64,000 nucleotides of DNA from Nocardia sp. NBC_01503. Its GTDB lineage: Bacteria > Actinomycetota > Actinomycetes > Mycobacteriales > Mycobacteriaceae. The translations under genes were made by a program, and so were the position numbers. Positions 24,628 through 33,616 of this stretch are shown here, one piece after another (position 1 is the first letter of the stretch; every line of letters begins with the position of its first letter). Location of the stretch: the NCBI RefSeq assembly GCF_036327755.1, contig NZ_CP109596.1, positions 4,526,001-4,590,000 on the forward strand, given 5' to 3'. The notes beneath the pieces are model-generated. The model saw only the letters and a program-made list of their open reading frames with translations. It was not told where the DNA came from and ran no database searches.

Positions 24628-25946
24628 ATTCGTTCGTCCTCCTACTGCTGGCCGTAGTGCTGGTTCCGGCCGGTGGCGTCTTCGCCGCGCTGGATTCGGC
24701 TTTGAATACGATTTCCCCTGCGCGCGTTGATGATCTGATGCGCGCGGATCGCACGGGTGCCGCGCGACTCGCGCGCATCATCGCCGATCGGCCGCGCTAT
24801 GTGAATCTCATGGTGCTGCTGCGCGTGCTGTGTGAGATCAGCTCGACGGTGCTGCTGGCGGCGGTGCTGCTGGATTGGCTGCCCGAGGTGGCGGCACTGG
24901 TCATCACCGCGGCGGTCATGGTGCTGGTCGACTATCTCGTCATCGGTGTCGGCCCGCGTACATTGGGCCGCCAGCACGCCTATTCGCTGGCGCTGGGCGC
25001 GTCACTGCCGTTGCAGGCCATCGGCACCCTGCTCGGTCCGATCAGCCGCCTGCTGATCCTGGTCGGTAATGCGATCACCCCCGGTAAGGGATTCCGCAAC
25101 GGCCCCTTCTCCTCCGAGATCGAGCTGCGCGAGGTCGTGGACCTGGCCGGTGAGCGCGGCGTGGTGGACGATGAGGAACGCCGGATGATCCAGTCGGTGT
25201 TCGAACTCGGTGAGACCGCCGCGCGTGCGGTCATGGTGCCGCGCACCGAGATGGTCTGGATAGAGGCGGATAAGACTGCCGCGCAGGCGATGTCGCTCGC
25301 GGTGCGTTCCGGGCATTCCCGGATTCCGGTGGTGGGCGAGAACGTCGACGATATTCTCGGCGTCGTCTACCTGAAAGACCTTGTGCCGTACTCGGATCGG
25401 GCCAAGAAGGTGAAGGTGCGCGAGGTGATGCGCCCGGCCGTCTTCATGCCCGACTCCAAACCCCTGGACGCGCTGCTGGACGAAATGCAGCGTCGCAGAA
25501 ACCATATGGCCGTCCTGGTCGACGAGTACGGCGGTATCGCCGGTCTGGTCACCATCGAGGATGTGCTGGAGGAGATCGTCGGTGAGATCGCCGACGAGTA
25601 CGACACCGATGAGACCGCCCCCGTCGAGGAGATCGGTCCGGGCAAATACCGTGTCTCCGCGCGACTTCCGGTCGAGGACCTCGGTGATCTGTTCGGTATG
25701 GAGATCGACGACGAGGATGTCGATACCGTCGGCGGCCTGCTCGCGCACGCGCTGGGCCGTGTCCCGCTGCCGGGTTCCAAGGCCGTCATTCACGGCCTGC
25801 ACCTGCGCGGCGAGGGCGGCGCCGATGCCCGCGGCCGGGTGCGCGTGCACACCGTGGTGGTGCGGCGACCCATCGAGAAGACCAAAAACGAAGCGGCCGA
25901 AGGGAAACCGGACGGCGCACATGAAGAGGGAGAAGCCGATGACTGA
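24624..25946 (+). CDS. Hemolysin C/CorC-family membrane protein with CBS pair
   Basis: 440 residues. An N-terminal DUF21 domain with about four membrane helices (residues 1-150) is followed by two CBS motifs (MVPRTEMVWIEADK..GHSRIPVVGE and MRPAVFMPDSKPL..VLVDEYGGIAGLVTIEDVLEEIVGEI) and a C-terminal CorC/HlyC domain (residues about 345-425). Family members transport or sense Mg2+/Co2+. The M. tuberculosis counterpart by position is Rv2366c. The last 8 nt overlap the next gene (ATGACTGA). Confidence 0.9.
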   Translation: MNSFVLLLLAVVLVPAGGVFAALDSALNTISPARVDDLMRADRTGAARLARIIADRPRYVNLMVLLRVLCEISSTVLLAAVLLDWLPEVAALVITAAVMVLVDYLVIGVGPRTLGRQHAYSLALGASLPLQAIGTLLGPISRLLILVGNAITPGKGFRNGPFSSEIELREVVDLAGERGVVDDEERRMIQSVFELGETAARAVMVPRTEMVWIEADKTAAQAMSLAVRSGHSRIPVVGENVDDILGVVYLKDLVPYSDRAKKVKVREVMRPAVFMPDSKPLDALLDEMQRRRNHMAVLVDEYGGIAGLVTIEDVLEEIVGEIADEYDTDETAPVEEIGPGKYRVSARLPVEDLGDLFGMEIDDEDVDTVGGLLAHALGRVPLPGSKAVIHGLHLRGEGGADARGRVRVHTVVVRRPIEKTKNEAAEGKPDGAHEEGEADD

Positions 25947-26364
25947 GTTGGACGCCGAGGACGACAAGCTGTTGATCCTCGCGCGCGGTGCGCTGGGCCG
26001 CACCGGTGGCGGCGCGGGCGCGGCCATCCGCGATACCGACGGGCGCACCTACGCGGCCGGTGAGGTGGGGCTGGCCAGTCTGAAGCTGACCGCGCTGCAG
26101 TCCGCGGTCGCGGCCGCGATCTCCAGTGGCGCAGAGGGTTTCGAGGCCGCGGTGGTGGTGGCGGGCCGGTTCTCCGATCCCGGCGTCGCCGCGGTGCGTG
26201 AGGTGTCGGCGACGGCGCGAATCGTGTTCACCGATGCCAAGGGCGCGGTGTTCGAAGTTGTGGAGGGGCCGATCGAAGGCGATCCGGCCCAGCGGCCCGG
26301 GTTCTTGCATTCAACACCGCCCGAGGGCTTTGATCTGGAGACCGAGTCGGAGGTGTTCGAATGA
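25939..26364 (+). CDS. Cytidine-deaminase-like protein lacking zinc ligands
   Basis: 141 residues. The order of motifs follows the small cytidine deaminases: GAAIRDTDGRTYAAGEV, then the helix SLKLTALQSAVAAAISSG where active enzymes have the zinc-binding Cys-Ala-Glu, then VSATARIVFTDAKG. The expected CAE and PCxxC residues are replaced (TAL; no Cys pair), so deaminase activity is unlikely by the known mechanism. It is conserved in this position in mycobacteria (Rv2365c), between the CBS protein and era. AGAGGGAG lies before the ATG; the 3' end overlaps era by ATGA. Confidence 0.7.
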   Translation: MTELDAEDDKLLILARGALGRTGGGAGAAIRDTDGRTYAAGEVGLASLKLTALQSAVAAAISSGAEGFEAAVVVAGRFSDPGVAAVREVSATARIVFTDAKGAVFEVVEGPIEGDPAQRPGFLHSTPPEGFDLETESEVFE

Positions 26365-27302
26365 GCAAGAAGGACGAATTCCATTCGGGTTTCGTATGTT
26401 TCGTGGGCCGGCCGAATACCGGCAAGTCCACGCTGACCAATGCGATGGTCGGTCAGAAGATCGCGATCACGTCCTCGCGGCCGCAGACCACCCGGCATAC
26501 CATTCGCGGCATCGTGCACCGTGAGCACGCGCAGTTGATCCTGGTCGACACCCCCGGCCTGCATCGCCCGCGCACGCTGCTCGGTCAGCGGCTCAATGAC
26601 CTGGTGCGCGATACCTATTCCGAGGTCGATGTGATCGCCATCTGCATTCCCGCGGATGAGAAGATCGGCCCCGGTGACCGCTGGATCGTCGAGCAGATCA
26701 AGCTCATGGCGCCCAAGACCACCCTCATGGGCGTGGTCACCAAGATCGACAAGGTGAGCCGGGACGCCATCGCGCACCAGCTCATGGCGGTCTCGGCCCT
26801 GCTCGGCCCCGAGGCCGAGATCGTGCCGGTCTCGGCGGTGAAGGGCGAGCAGGTCGAGGTTCTCATCGATGTCATCGCCTCGAAAATGCCGGAGGGCCCG
26901 GCCTTCTACCCCGACGGCGACCTCACCGACGAGCCCGAGGAAACCCTCATGGCCGAGCTCATTCGCGAGGCCGCGCTCGAGGGTCTGGACAATGAGCTCC
27001 CGCACTCGCTCGCGGTTGTGATCGAGGATGTGCTCGAGCGCGAGGAGAACGACGACACCGCGACCGAGGGCACCCGTACCCACGAGGGCATGCTCGACGT
27101 GCACGCCCTGCTGTACGTGGAGCGCCCGAGCCAGAAGGCCATCATCATCGGCAAGGGTGGCGCCCGCCTCAAAGAGGTCGGCACCAACGCCCGCCACCAG
27201 ATCGAGAAGATCCTCGGCACCCGCATCTACCTGCACCTGCACGTGAAGGTCGCCAAGGACTGGCAGCGCGACCCGAAACAGCTGGGCAAGCTCGGCTTCT
27301 GA
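26361..27302 (+). CDS. era: GTPase Era
   Basis: 313 residues: G1 GRPNTGKST, G2 TTRHT, G3 DTPGL, G4 TKID, then a C-terminal KH domain (KAIIIGKGGARLKEVG). It binds 16S rRNA and acts in 30S assembly, consistent with co-transcription with ybeY. There is a small insertion REENDDTATEGTRTHE before the KH domain. Last gene of the operon, followed by a solo copy of the dispersed palindromic arm. Confidence 0.96.
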   Translation: MSKKDEFHSGFVCFVGRPNTGKSTLTNAMVGQKIAITSSRPQTTRHTIRGIVHREHAQLILVDTPGLHRPRTLLGQRLNDLVRDTYSEVDVIAICIPADEKIGPGDRWIVEQIKLMAPKTTLMGVVTKIDKVSRDAIAHQLMAVSALLGPEAEIVPVSAVKGEQVEVLIDVIASKMPEGPAFYPDGDLTDEPEETLMAELIREAALEGLDNELPHSLAVVIEDVLEREENDDTATEGTRTHEGMLDVHALLYVERPSQKAIIIGKGGARLKEVGTNARHQIEKILGTRIYLHLHVKVAKDWQRDPKQLGKLGF

Positions 27303-27316
27303 CCCGCGCTGGTCCC

Positions 27317-27345
27317 GTCATCCCGGCATGCTTTTGGCCGGGATC
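27317..27345. repeat. Dispersed palindromic element, copy B (single arm)
   Basis: 29 bp beginning GTCATCCCGGCATGC, the exact reverse complement of the right arms of copies A and C. No second arm is found nearby. It lies between the convergent era and amidase genes. Confidence 0.8.
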
Positions 27346-27398
27346 CACACCGGCGGCGCACCAATGGTTGTCGGCAACGATCGCCCGAAGCGACCCGT

Positions 27399-28820
27399 TC
27401 AGGCCGCGGCCTGCCCCCACCAGGGGGTGGGCCGCTGCTTGTACCACTGCAGTTCGGACTCCAATTGCGCTGCGACGGAGATCAATAGCGGTTCGGAGTT
27501 GGCCGGGCCCATGAGCTGCGAGCCGACGGGCAGTCCGGCGGCGGTGAAGCCCGACGGGATATTCACCGCGGGCCAGCCGAGCACATTCCACGGCCAGGTG
27601 TACGGGCAGGCCGTGGTGATCAGCTGATCGGTGGCCCATGAGCCGATCTCGTCGATCTCGTGCACGCCCGGCGGGGGAGTGGCGGTGGTGGGGGCCAGCA
27701 CCAGATCGTAATTGTCGAAGAAGCGACCGATTCGCATGCGCAGCAACGGTTCCGCCTGTCGCGCCGCGAAGAGTGCCGGGCCGAGCACACGTCCGGTGCG
27801 GGCGTTGCTCCGGGTGCGCGGATCGACCTGTGCGCCCGGCAGCCGGTTCAGGGCCTCGCGAATGCCGACCATCGACCGCGGCAGGAACGTCGTGCCCATC
27901 AGCACGCCGTAATGCAGATCGGCGATGGTGACCTCATGGCCGAGACGGCGCAGCGTGGTCGCGGTGGCGTGCACGCGCGCCTCCACCTCGCGATCGAGCC
28001 GAGTCTTGATGCCGGTGAACGGAGTTCGCAGCGACAGCGCGATCCGCAGTCGACCCGGATCGCGGCCGACCGCATCGGAGGCTCGGATGGGACGCGGGGT
28101 GTGCAGATCGCCCGCGTGCGGTCCGGCCGCCACATCCAGCAGCAGTGCCGCGTCGGCGACCGTCCGGGCGATCGGGCCGTTCACGGTGAGTCCGTAGAAC
28201 GCCTCCGGCAGCGGCCAGGTGGAGATGCGCCCGCGCTGCGGTTTGATGCCGAACAGGTTGTTCCAGGCCGCGGGGATGCGCACCGAGCCCGCGCCATCGG
28301 AACCCAGTGCGGCGGGGATCAATCCGGCCGCGACCGCCGCCGCCGATCCACCCGAGGAGCCACCGGGGGTGTGCTCGGCGCTCCAGGGATTCCTGGTGTG
28401 CCCGAACGCGTCTCCGCTGGTGAACGGAAGTTGGCCCAGCTCACAGGTATTGGTCTTACCGACGATCACCGCACCCGCGGCCCGCAGTCGCCGCACCGAT
28501 TCGGCGTCCTCGGTCTTCGCCGGGAAATCTCCACCGCAGCCGAAAGCCGTTGGGCTACCGGCGATATCGGTGTCATCCTTGATGGCGATCGGTACCCCGA
28601 GCAGCGGTTCGCGCGCACCGGCGGCAAGTTTGCGATCGGCTTCGGCCGCCTCGGCCAGGGCCGCTTCCCGTCGCACGATCCGAAACGCGTTCAGTGTCGC
28701 CTGGCTGGCATCGATCGCATCGAGCACGGCGGCGGTCGCCGTCACCGAGCTGATCTCGCCCCGTCCGAGCGCCGCCGCCAGCTCCGCCAACCCGAGTTCA
28801 TACACCGACGCCGTCGTCAT
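27399..28820 (-). CDS. amiA2: Amidase (amidase-signature family)
   Basis: 473 residues from MTTASVYELG. The Ser-cis-Ser-Lys triad of the amidase signature family is visible: catalytic Lys in PIAIKDDTD, and the Gly/Ser-rich TPGGSSGGSAAAVAAG with LGSDGAGSVRIPAAW. It hydrolyses an amide bond; the natural substrate is unknown. The frame is open for 92 more codons upstream without coding character, so the later ATG is taken. Position between era and recO matches mycobacterial amiA2 (Rv2363), hence the symbol. Confidence 0.88.
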   Translation of the reverse strand: MTTASVYELGLAELAAALGRGEISSVTATAAVLDAIDASQATLNAFRIVRREAALAEAAEADRKLAAGAREPLLGVPIAIKDDTDIAGSPTAFGCGGDFPAKTEDAESVRRLRAAGAVIVGKTNTCELGQLPFTSGDAFGHTRNPWSAEHTPGGSSGGSAAAVAAGLIPAALGSDGAGSVRIPAAWNNLFGIKPQRGRISTWPLPEAFYGLTVNGPIARTVADAALLLDVAAGPHAGDLHTPRPIRASDAVGRDPGRLRIALSLRTPFTGIKTRLDREVEARVHATATTLRRLGHEVTIADLHYGVLMGTTFLPRSMVGIREALNRLPGAQVDPRTRSNARTGRVLGPALFAARQAEPLLRMRIGRFFDNYDLVLAPTTATPPPGVHEIDEIGSWATDQLITTACPYTWPWNVLGWPAVNIPSGFTAAGLPVGSQLMGPANSEPLLISVAAQLESELQWYKQRPTPWWGQAAA

Positions 28821-29160
28821 TCGTGAGTCCCGTCTCCCTGCCGCACCCGGGAAACCTAGCGCGATTCTGGTCACACGTCCAACGATTCTGAATATTTGGG
28901 AACACGGGAGTTCTCTGGGATTCGCGCCGGTGGCGAAACCTCTGGTCCGGCTACGAGTCCTCGTGCCGCCGATCGCGGCACGGCCTCGCTGATCCGGCGT
29001 CGACGATATTCTGGACGCTGCCGCAATCCCGGTGCCGCACAGACGGGCGATCGGATGCCGGGTACCGGGAGTTCCCGGCATTCGCGCCCGTACCAAACTT
29101 CCGCGGGCACGCGCGGCGACACGTCATCACACCGTCGGTCCCGCATGCGAGACTGTTGCG
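28821..29160. other. Divergent intergenic region, amidase / recO
   Basis: 340 bp without a supported gene. It contains an imperfect direct repeat of about 42 bp at 28898-28942 and 29060-29101 (shared core GGGAGTTC and ATTCGCGCC). Promoters for amidase and recO must lie here, but no clear -10/-35 pair was recognised. Confidence 0.5.
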
Positions 29161-29928
29161 GTGCAGTTGTACAGAGACAATGCCGTGGTGGTGCGCCAGC
29201 ACAAGCTGGGCGAGGCCGACCGCATTGTCACGCTGCTGACCTACAAGCACGGATTGGTGCGCGCGGTCGCCAAGGGTGTGCGCCGCACCCGCTCCAAATT
29301 CGGTGCGCGACTGGAGCCGTTCGCCTATGTGGATGTGCAGCTACACCCCGGCCGCAGCCTCGATGTGGTCACCCAGGTGCACACCGTCGAGTCGTTCGCC
29401 TCGGATATCGTCGCCGACTACGGCCGCTACACCACCGCCTGCGCCGTGCTGGAAACCGCTGAACGCCTCGCGGGTGAGGAGCGCGCCCCGGCTCCCCGCC
29501 TGCACACCTTGACCGCCGGCGCACTGCGCGCCATCGCCATGGGCCGCCGCCCCCACGAACTCATCCTCGACGCATTCCTGTTGCGCGCCATGGGTTTCGC
29601 CGGTTGGGCTCCCGCCCTGGACGATTGCGCCCGCTGCGCCACTCCCGGCCCGCATCGCGCCTTCCACGTAGCCGCGGGCGGCGCGGTCTGCGTACACTGC
29701 CGTCCCCCCGGCGCCGCCACCCCCATGGTCGGCGTTCTGGAACACCTGGGTGCCCTGCACCGCGGCGATTGGTCCGGGGTCGAGGCCATCCCCGACAATA
29801 TGCGCCGCCAAGCCAGTGGCCTGGTCGCCGCCCACCTGCAATGGCACCTCGAACGCCAACTCCGCACCCTCCCTCTCATCGAACGCACCCGCCCCCACGG
29901 CTCCATCGAATCCGCCGCGGTGGGTTGA
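29161..29928 (+). CDS. recO: DNA repair protein RecO
   Basis: 255 residues. N-terminal OB fold (YRDNAVVVRQHKLGEADRIVTLLT, VAKGVRRTRSKFGARLEPF), helical core, and a zinc site with two Cys pairs (DDCARCATPG and AVCVHCRPP). It loads RecA onto SSB-coated DNA with RecR. The GTG start gives MQLYRDNAVV, the family's usual N terminus. It is separated from uppS by an inserted DUF4132 gene, whereas in M. tuberculosis recO and uppS are adjacent. Confidence 0.94.
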   Translation: MQLYRDNAVVVRQHKLGEADRIVTLLTYKHGLVRAVAKGVRRTRSKFGARLEPFAYVDVQLHPGRSLDVVTQVHTVESFASDIVADYGRYTTACAVLETAERLAGEERAPAPRLHTLTAGALRAIAMGRRPHELILDAFLLRAMGFAGWAPALDDCARCATPGPHRAFHVAAGGAVCVHCRPPGAATPMVGVLEHLGALHRGDWSGVEAIPDNMRRQASGLVAAHLQWHLERQLRTLPLIERTRPHGSIESAAVG

Positions 29929-29942
29929 TCCGCGAGGCTGCC

Positions 29943-29959
29943 ACGAACCATCGGTTCGT
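29943..29959. promoter_or_regulatory. Perfect 7-3-7 inverted repeat
   Basis: ACGAACC-ATC-GGTTCGT, 15 nt after the recO stop and 77 nt before the DUF4132 gene start. It could be an operator for the latter or a short hairpin ending recO transcription. Confidence 0.45.
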
Positions 29960-30035
29960 AGCTGCGGGATCGAATGTCGGTGCTGTCCGCTACATTTCGT
30001 GGCACAGGTACGAATGAGCGAAATCGGGTGCGGCA

Positions 30036-32222
30036 GTGAGTGTTTCGGTATCGTGTGCTAGCGGCGAACATGATGTGCCGGAGCTGTTGGTTTCGCCGCC
30101 GTGGCTGGCGCGCAAGCGTACCCGGCCCAGGGTGGTCGACGTGGCGACGGTGCGGCGGCCGGTGGCGCTGCGATGGCTGCCGGGGGAGCGGCAGGCCTGG
30201 GCCGATATTCGGCTGGAGGACCTGGCCGGGGTGGTCGATTGGCAGGGTGAGATCGACAGGGCGGCGGTCGAACCGGACTTTTCGCTGATCGCGCTGATTT
30301 CCGGGTCGCCGGACGGGATCGCCCGGTCCGCGCTGCCGCTCCTGGACAAGGCCGCGATGAACGACAGGTTCGGCTTGCATATCGGATACCTGGCGAGCGC
30401 TCTGCCGCATGATGCGCGGAACGATCCGCATCGGAAACTGCTGGGGCGGTTCGGCGCCGAGGCGCTGGGGTTCGTGCTGGATTCGGCGATCTCCCAGGAC
30501 TGGTACGGAGCGGCCCTGCTCATGCCGATGGTTGGGTCCGACATCACGGACAGGATGGTCGGCTGGCTCGAACGAGATGAGCAGTTGGCGGCGGCCGCCG
30601 GTGAATGGTTCGCGCGCCACACCGAGGCGGCCCTGCCCGATCTGATCCCCGCGGCGATCGGCAAGGGCGTCAAGGTCCGGCGGCTGGCCGAATCGCTGCT
30701 GTGGCGATTCGATAGCGCCGGGCAGCGGGAGCTTATCCGGGCGGCTGCCGCGTGCTACGGGTCCGAGGCCGCGGCAGCGATCGACGCCCTGCTCGATCGT
30801 GATCCGTTGTCGCGCTTACCTACTCGTATTCCGAAGGCTCCGGGCTGGCTGGACGTGAGCCTGCTTCCGCGAATCCGCCTGCGGGACAGCGCACAGGTGC
30901 TGCCGGAGGCAGCGGTCGAGCATTTGATCAGCATGCTCATGATGTGCGGGCCGGATGAGGACTATGCCGGGGTGCCGGTGGTGGCGCGGCAGTTGGATCC
31001 GGTGTCGCTGGGCGAATTCGTGTGGGCGGTCTACCGGACATGGCAGGCCGCGAAGTATCCGGCCAAACGGAATATGTGGGCGATGCGGGCGCTTGGACTG
31101 GCCGGCAATGATGAGACGGCGGCGCGGTTGCGGGTGATCGCGGAGCGCGATCGGGCGGTGACCAGATCGCTGGCGGCGCTGGACATGCTGGTGCTGCTGG
31201 GAACTCGCAACGCGCACATGCATATTCAGCTGGCCCGGGAGAACACCGGTTGGCCCGAGGTGCGGCGGCGGGCCGATGAGATCATTCGGGAGCTCGCGCG
31301 AGACCTGGGAATCACGCCGGTGGAGTTCGCCGATCGCGCGGTGCCGGACCTCGGTCTCTCCGCGCGGGGCACCCGCACCGTGGACTACGGTTCGCGGCGA
31401 TTCCTCATCGATCTCGATGAGCAGCTGAAACCCGTTGTGCGCGAAGAGAATGGCGAGATAGGGGCCAGCCTGCCCAAGCCCGGCAAGGGTGACGATCCGA
31501 GCGCGCTGAGCGCCTATGCGGAGTATGGCTCGTTCAAGAAGGCGTTGCAGGCCGCGATCGCCGATCAATCGACGCGGCTGGAGTCCGCGATGGTGGCGCA
31601 GCGCCGCTGGACGGTCGCGAGTCAGCGGCGGCTGTTCATCGAACATCCGCTGCTGCGCCAGCTCGCCCGGCGGCTGGTGTGGGCGAGTTTCGATACCGTC
31701 GGTGCCGTGACCGGAACCTTCCGGATCGATATGGACGGCACCCTGGCCGATCTCGCCGATGACCTACTGGAACTGCCCGATGAGGTCCAGGTCGGCATCG
31801 CTCACCCGTTGCATCTGGGTGGAGCACTGGTCGCATGGGCCGGGGTCTTCGCGGACTACGGGATAGCGCAGCCGTTCGCGCAACTGGATCGTCCGAGTTT
31901 CGCGCCCGGTGACCCGGAGGTGGCGGCGGGACTGGAAAAGTATCGAGGCGCGGTGGTTTCCACCGGAACAGTGCTGGGGCTCAATCGTTTCGGCTGGGCC
32001 AAAGGCTATGGGGCCGAGGGTTCGGTGGTCCGTTTCACCCGAGCCCTGGCGGCCCGGCATGAGGTGCGGTTGTACATCTCGCCCGGTATCGACGGCCGCA
32101 ATCCGCTGGGTCTGACCGAGCAGACCCTGCGCGATGTGGTGCTACCCGAGGGGCTCGCGCTCGCCGACCTGCCGCCGATCGTCGTGTCCGAGCTGCTCCG
32201 GGAGCTGGAGACCCTGCGCTAG
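30036..32222 (+). CDS. DUF4132 domain-containing protein
   Basis: 728 residues. The C-terminal part carries the DUF4132 hallmark: LARRLVWASFDTVGAVTG, FRIDMDGTLADLADD, VGIAHPLHLGG, FADYGIAQPFAQLDR. The middle part is helical and HEAT-like (residues about 230-420). E. coli MolR/YehI-type proteins share this domain; the biochemical role is not known. The gene sits as an insertion between recO and uppS and is flanked upstream by a palindrome. The ATG is well supported by the coding pattern; the ribosome site is weak. Confidence 0.75.
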   Translation: MSVSVSCASGEHDVPELLVSPPWLARKRTRPRVVDVATVRRPVALRWLPGERQAWADIRLEDLAGVVDWQGEIDRAAVEPDFSLIALISGSPDGIARSALPLLDKAAMNDRFGLHIGYLASALPHDARNDPHRKLLGRFGAEALGFVLDSAISQDWYGAALLMPMVGSDITDRMVGWLERDEQLAAAAGEWFARHTEAALPDLIPAAIGKGVKVRRLAESLLWRFDSAGQRELIRAAAACYGSEAAAAIDALLDRDPLSRLPTRIPKAPGWLDVSLLPRIRLRDSAQVLPEAAVEHLISMLMMCGPDEDYAGVPVVARQLDPVSLGEFVWAVYRTWQAAKYPAKRNMWAMRALGLAGNDETAARLRVIAERDRAVTRSLAALDMLVLLGTRNAHMHIQLARENTGWPEVRRRADEIIRELARDLGITPVEFADRAVPDLGLSARGTRTVDYGSRRFLIDLDEQLKPVVREENGEIGASLPKPGKGDDPSALSAYAEYGSFKKALQAAIADQSTRLESAMVAQRRWTVASQRRLFIEHPLLRQLARRLVWASFDTVGAVTGTFRIDMDGTLADLADDLLELPDEVQVGIAHPLHLGGALVAWAGVFADYGIAQPFAQLDRPSFAPGDPEVAAGLEKYRGAVVSTGTVLGLNRFGWAKGYGAEGSVVRFTRALAARHEVRLYISPGIDGRNPLGLTEQTLRDVVLPEGLALADLPPIVVSELLRELETLR

Positions 32223-32375
32223 CCGGATGCGTTCGATCGCTGCCTGGGCACTCCGCAGGCTCGATGCGCCGCATGCCTTCGGAGCGGTGGCGCGCGGGCT
32301 TCTGATGTGGGGGAAGTGTGGGGAGTGGGTGTGAAAGCCGTGGGCGTGCTCACGTAGTCCGAGGCGTCGGGCAGG

Positions 32376-33179
32376 ATGGTGGGCGTGATCGGTACTCGCA
32401 AGCCTTCCGCGGCCCAGCGCACGGTGCGTCCGCCCTCGCCGCATCCCTCGGGTGCGACGCCGCCCGCCATTCCCGCCGAGTTCGTGCCCAGGCATGTGGC
32501 ACTGGTGATGGATGGCAATGGTCGGTGGGCGCAGGAGCGTGGGTTGGCGCGCACCGCGGGGCATGAGCGCGGTGAGGCGGTGCTCATGGATACCGTCGAG
32601 GGCTGTATCGAGATCGGGGTGAAGTGGCTGTCGGCGTACGCCTTCTCCACCGAGAACTGGCGGCGCAGTCCGGATGAGGTGAAGTTCCTGATGGGCTTCA
32701 ACCGCGATGTGATCCGGCGGCGGCGCGACGAGATGCACGAGATGGGTGTGCGGGTGCGCTGGGCGGGGCGGCGACCGCGTCTGTGGCGCAGCGTGATCAA
32801 GGAGTTGGAGATCGCGGAGGAGCTCACCCAGGACAATGACGTGATGACGCTGACCATGTGCGTCAACTACGGCGGTCGCGCCGAAATCGCCGATGCGGCA
32901 AGGGAAATCGCGCGCCGGGTGAAGTCCGGGGAGATCGATCCGGAGAAGGTGAACGAGGATACCGTCGCGCGTTTCCTGGACGAGCCGGACATGCCGGACG
33001 TGGACCTGTTCCTGCGCCCGTCCGGTGAGTTCCGCACCTCGAACTTCCTCATGTGGCAGTCCGCGTACGCCGAATTCGTGTTCCAGGAAACGCTTTTCCC
33101 GGATTTCGATCGCCGCAATCTGTGGGATGCCTGCCTGGAGTACGCCAAGCGGGACCGGCGCTTCGGTGGGGCGAAGTGA
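32376..33179 (+). CDS. uppS: Isoprenyl (decaprenyl) diphosphate synthase
   Basis: 267 residues of the cis-prenyltransferase family: VMDGNGRWAQERG with catalytic Asp, AGHERG, AFSTENWRRS, and LRPSGEFRTSNFLMWQSAYAE. It makes the long Z-polyprenyl diphosphate carrier used for peptidoglycan and arabinogalactan; by synteny it corresponds to Rv2361c. The first 35 residues are a flexible Pro/Ser-rich extension; a GTG at 32385 is an alternative start. The stop overlaps the GTG of the next gene (GTGA). Confidence 0.94.
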   Translation: MVGVIGTRKPSAAQRTVRPPSPHPSGATPPAIPAEFVPRHVALVMDGNGRWAQERGLARTAGHERGEAVLMDTVEGCIEIGVKWLSAYAFSTENWRRSPDEVKFLMGFNRDVIRRRRDEMHEMGVRVRWAGRRPRLWRSVIKELEIAEELTQDNDVMTLTMCVNYGGRAEIADAAREIARRVKSGEIDPEKVNEDTVARFLDEPDMPDVDLFLRPSGEFRTSNFLMWQSAYAEFVFQETLFPDFDRRNLWDACLEYAKRDRRFGGAK

Positions 33180-33586
33180 GCGAGGAACTCTCCACCGCGG
33201 AGGAGTTGCAGGCCCGCGCCGGTGCGGCGCTGGCCCGCTATGACGTGGCGGTGCGGGTGGAGGACGGCGGACTCGGCTTCGAGTTCGACGGTTCGCTCTG
33301 CTCGCTGCGCGGGGTGAATCTCTCCCCGGGCCTGGATGTGCTGACCCTGACCTGTGTGCTGGCCTGGGATCGCCCGCTGAAGCCGCAGCTGCACAAGCGG
33401 GTTGCCGAACGCAATGCCGCATTGCAGTTCGGCTCGATCACCATCGTCGGCCATGACAAATTGGCCGATATCATTCTGCGCTATACCTTCCCGGCCGCCG
33501 GGCTCGCGGATGAGCCGCTGGCGACCATGCTGCTGCTGGTGCTCTCGGGTGCGGGTCGCGCGCGCCAGGGCCTGGTACTGCCCTGA
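33176..33586 (+). CDS. Conserved small protein downstream of uppS (YbjN/TY-chaperone-like)
   Basis: 136 residues, acidic, with an alpha-beta pattern (ARYDVAVRVEDGGLGFEFDGSL, VLTLTCVLAWDRPL, HKRVAERNAALQFGSI). This is reminiscent of the YbjN/type III secretion chaperone-like fold common in actinobacteria. Synteny matches Rv2360c, whose function is unknown. It is translationally coupled to uppS by a four-base overlap, so it may act with cell-wall lipid carrier synthesis (inference). Confidence 0.7.
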   Translation: MSEELSTAEELQARAGAALARYDVAVRVEDGGLGFEFDGSLCSLRGVNLSPGLDVLTLTCVLAWDRPLKPQLHKRVAERNAALQFGSITIVGHDKLADIILRYTFPAAGLADEPLATMLLLVLSGAGRARQGLVLP

Positions 33587-33616
33587 GGGATTCACCGCCG
33601 CCGCAGTGAATCCTGT

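Noticed and set aside
33170..33180. Possible frameshift between uppS and the next gene
   Set aside because: The GTGA overlap is a normal coupled start/stop; both proteins have complete family-like ends.
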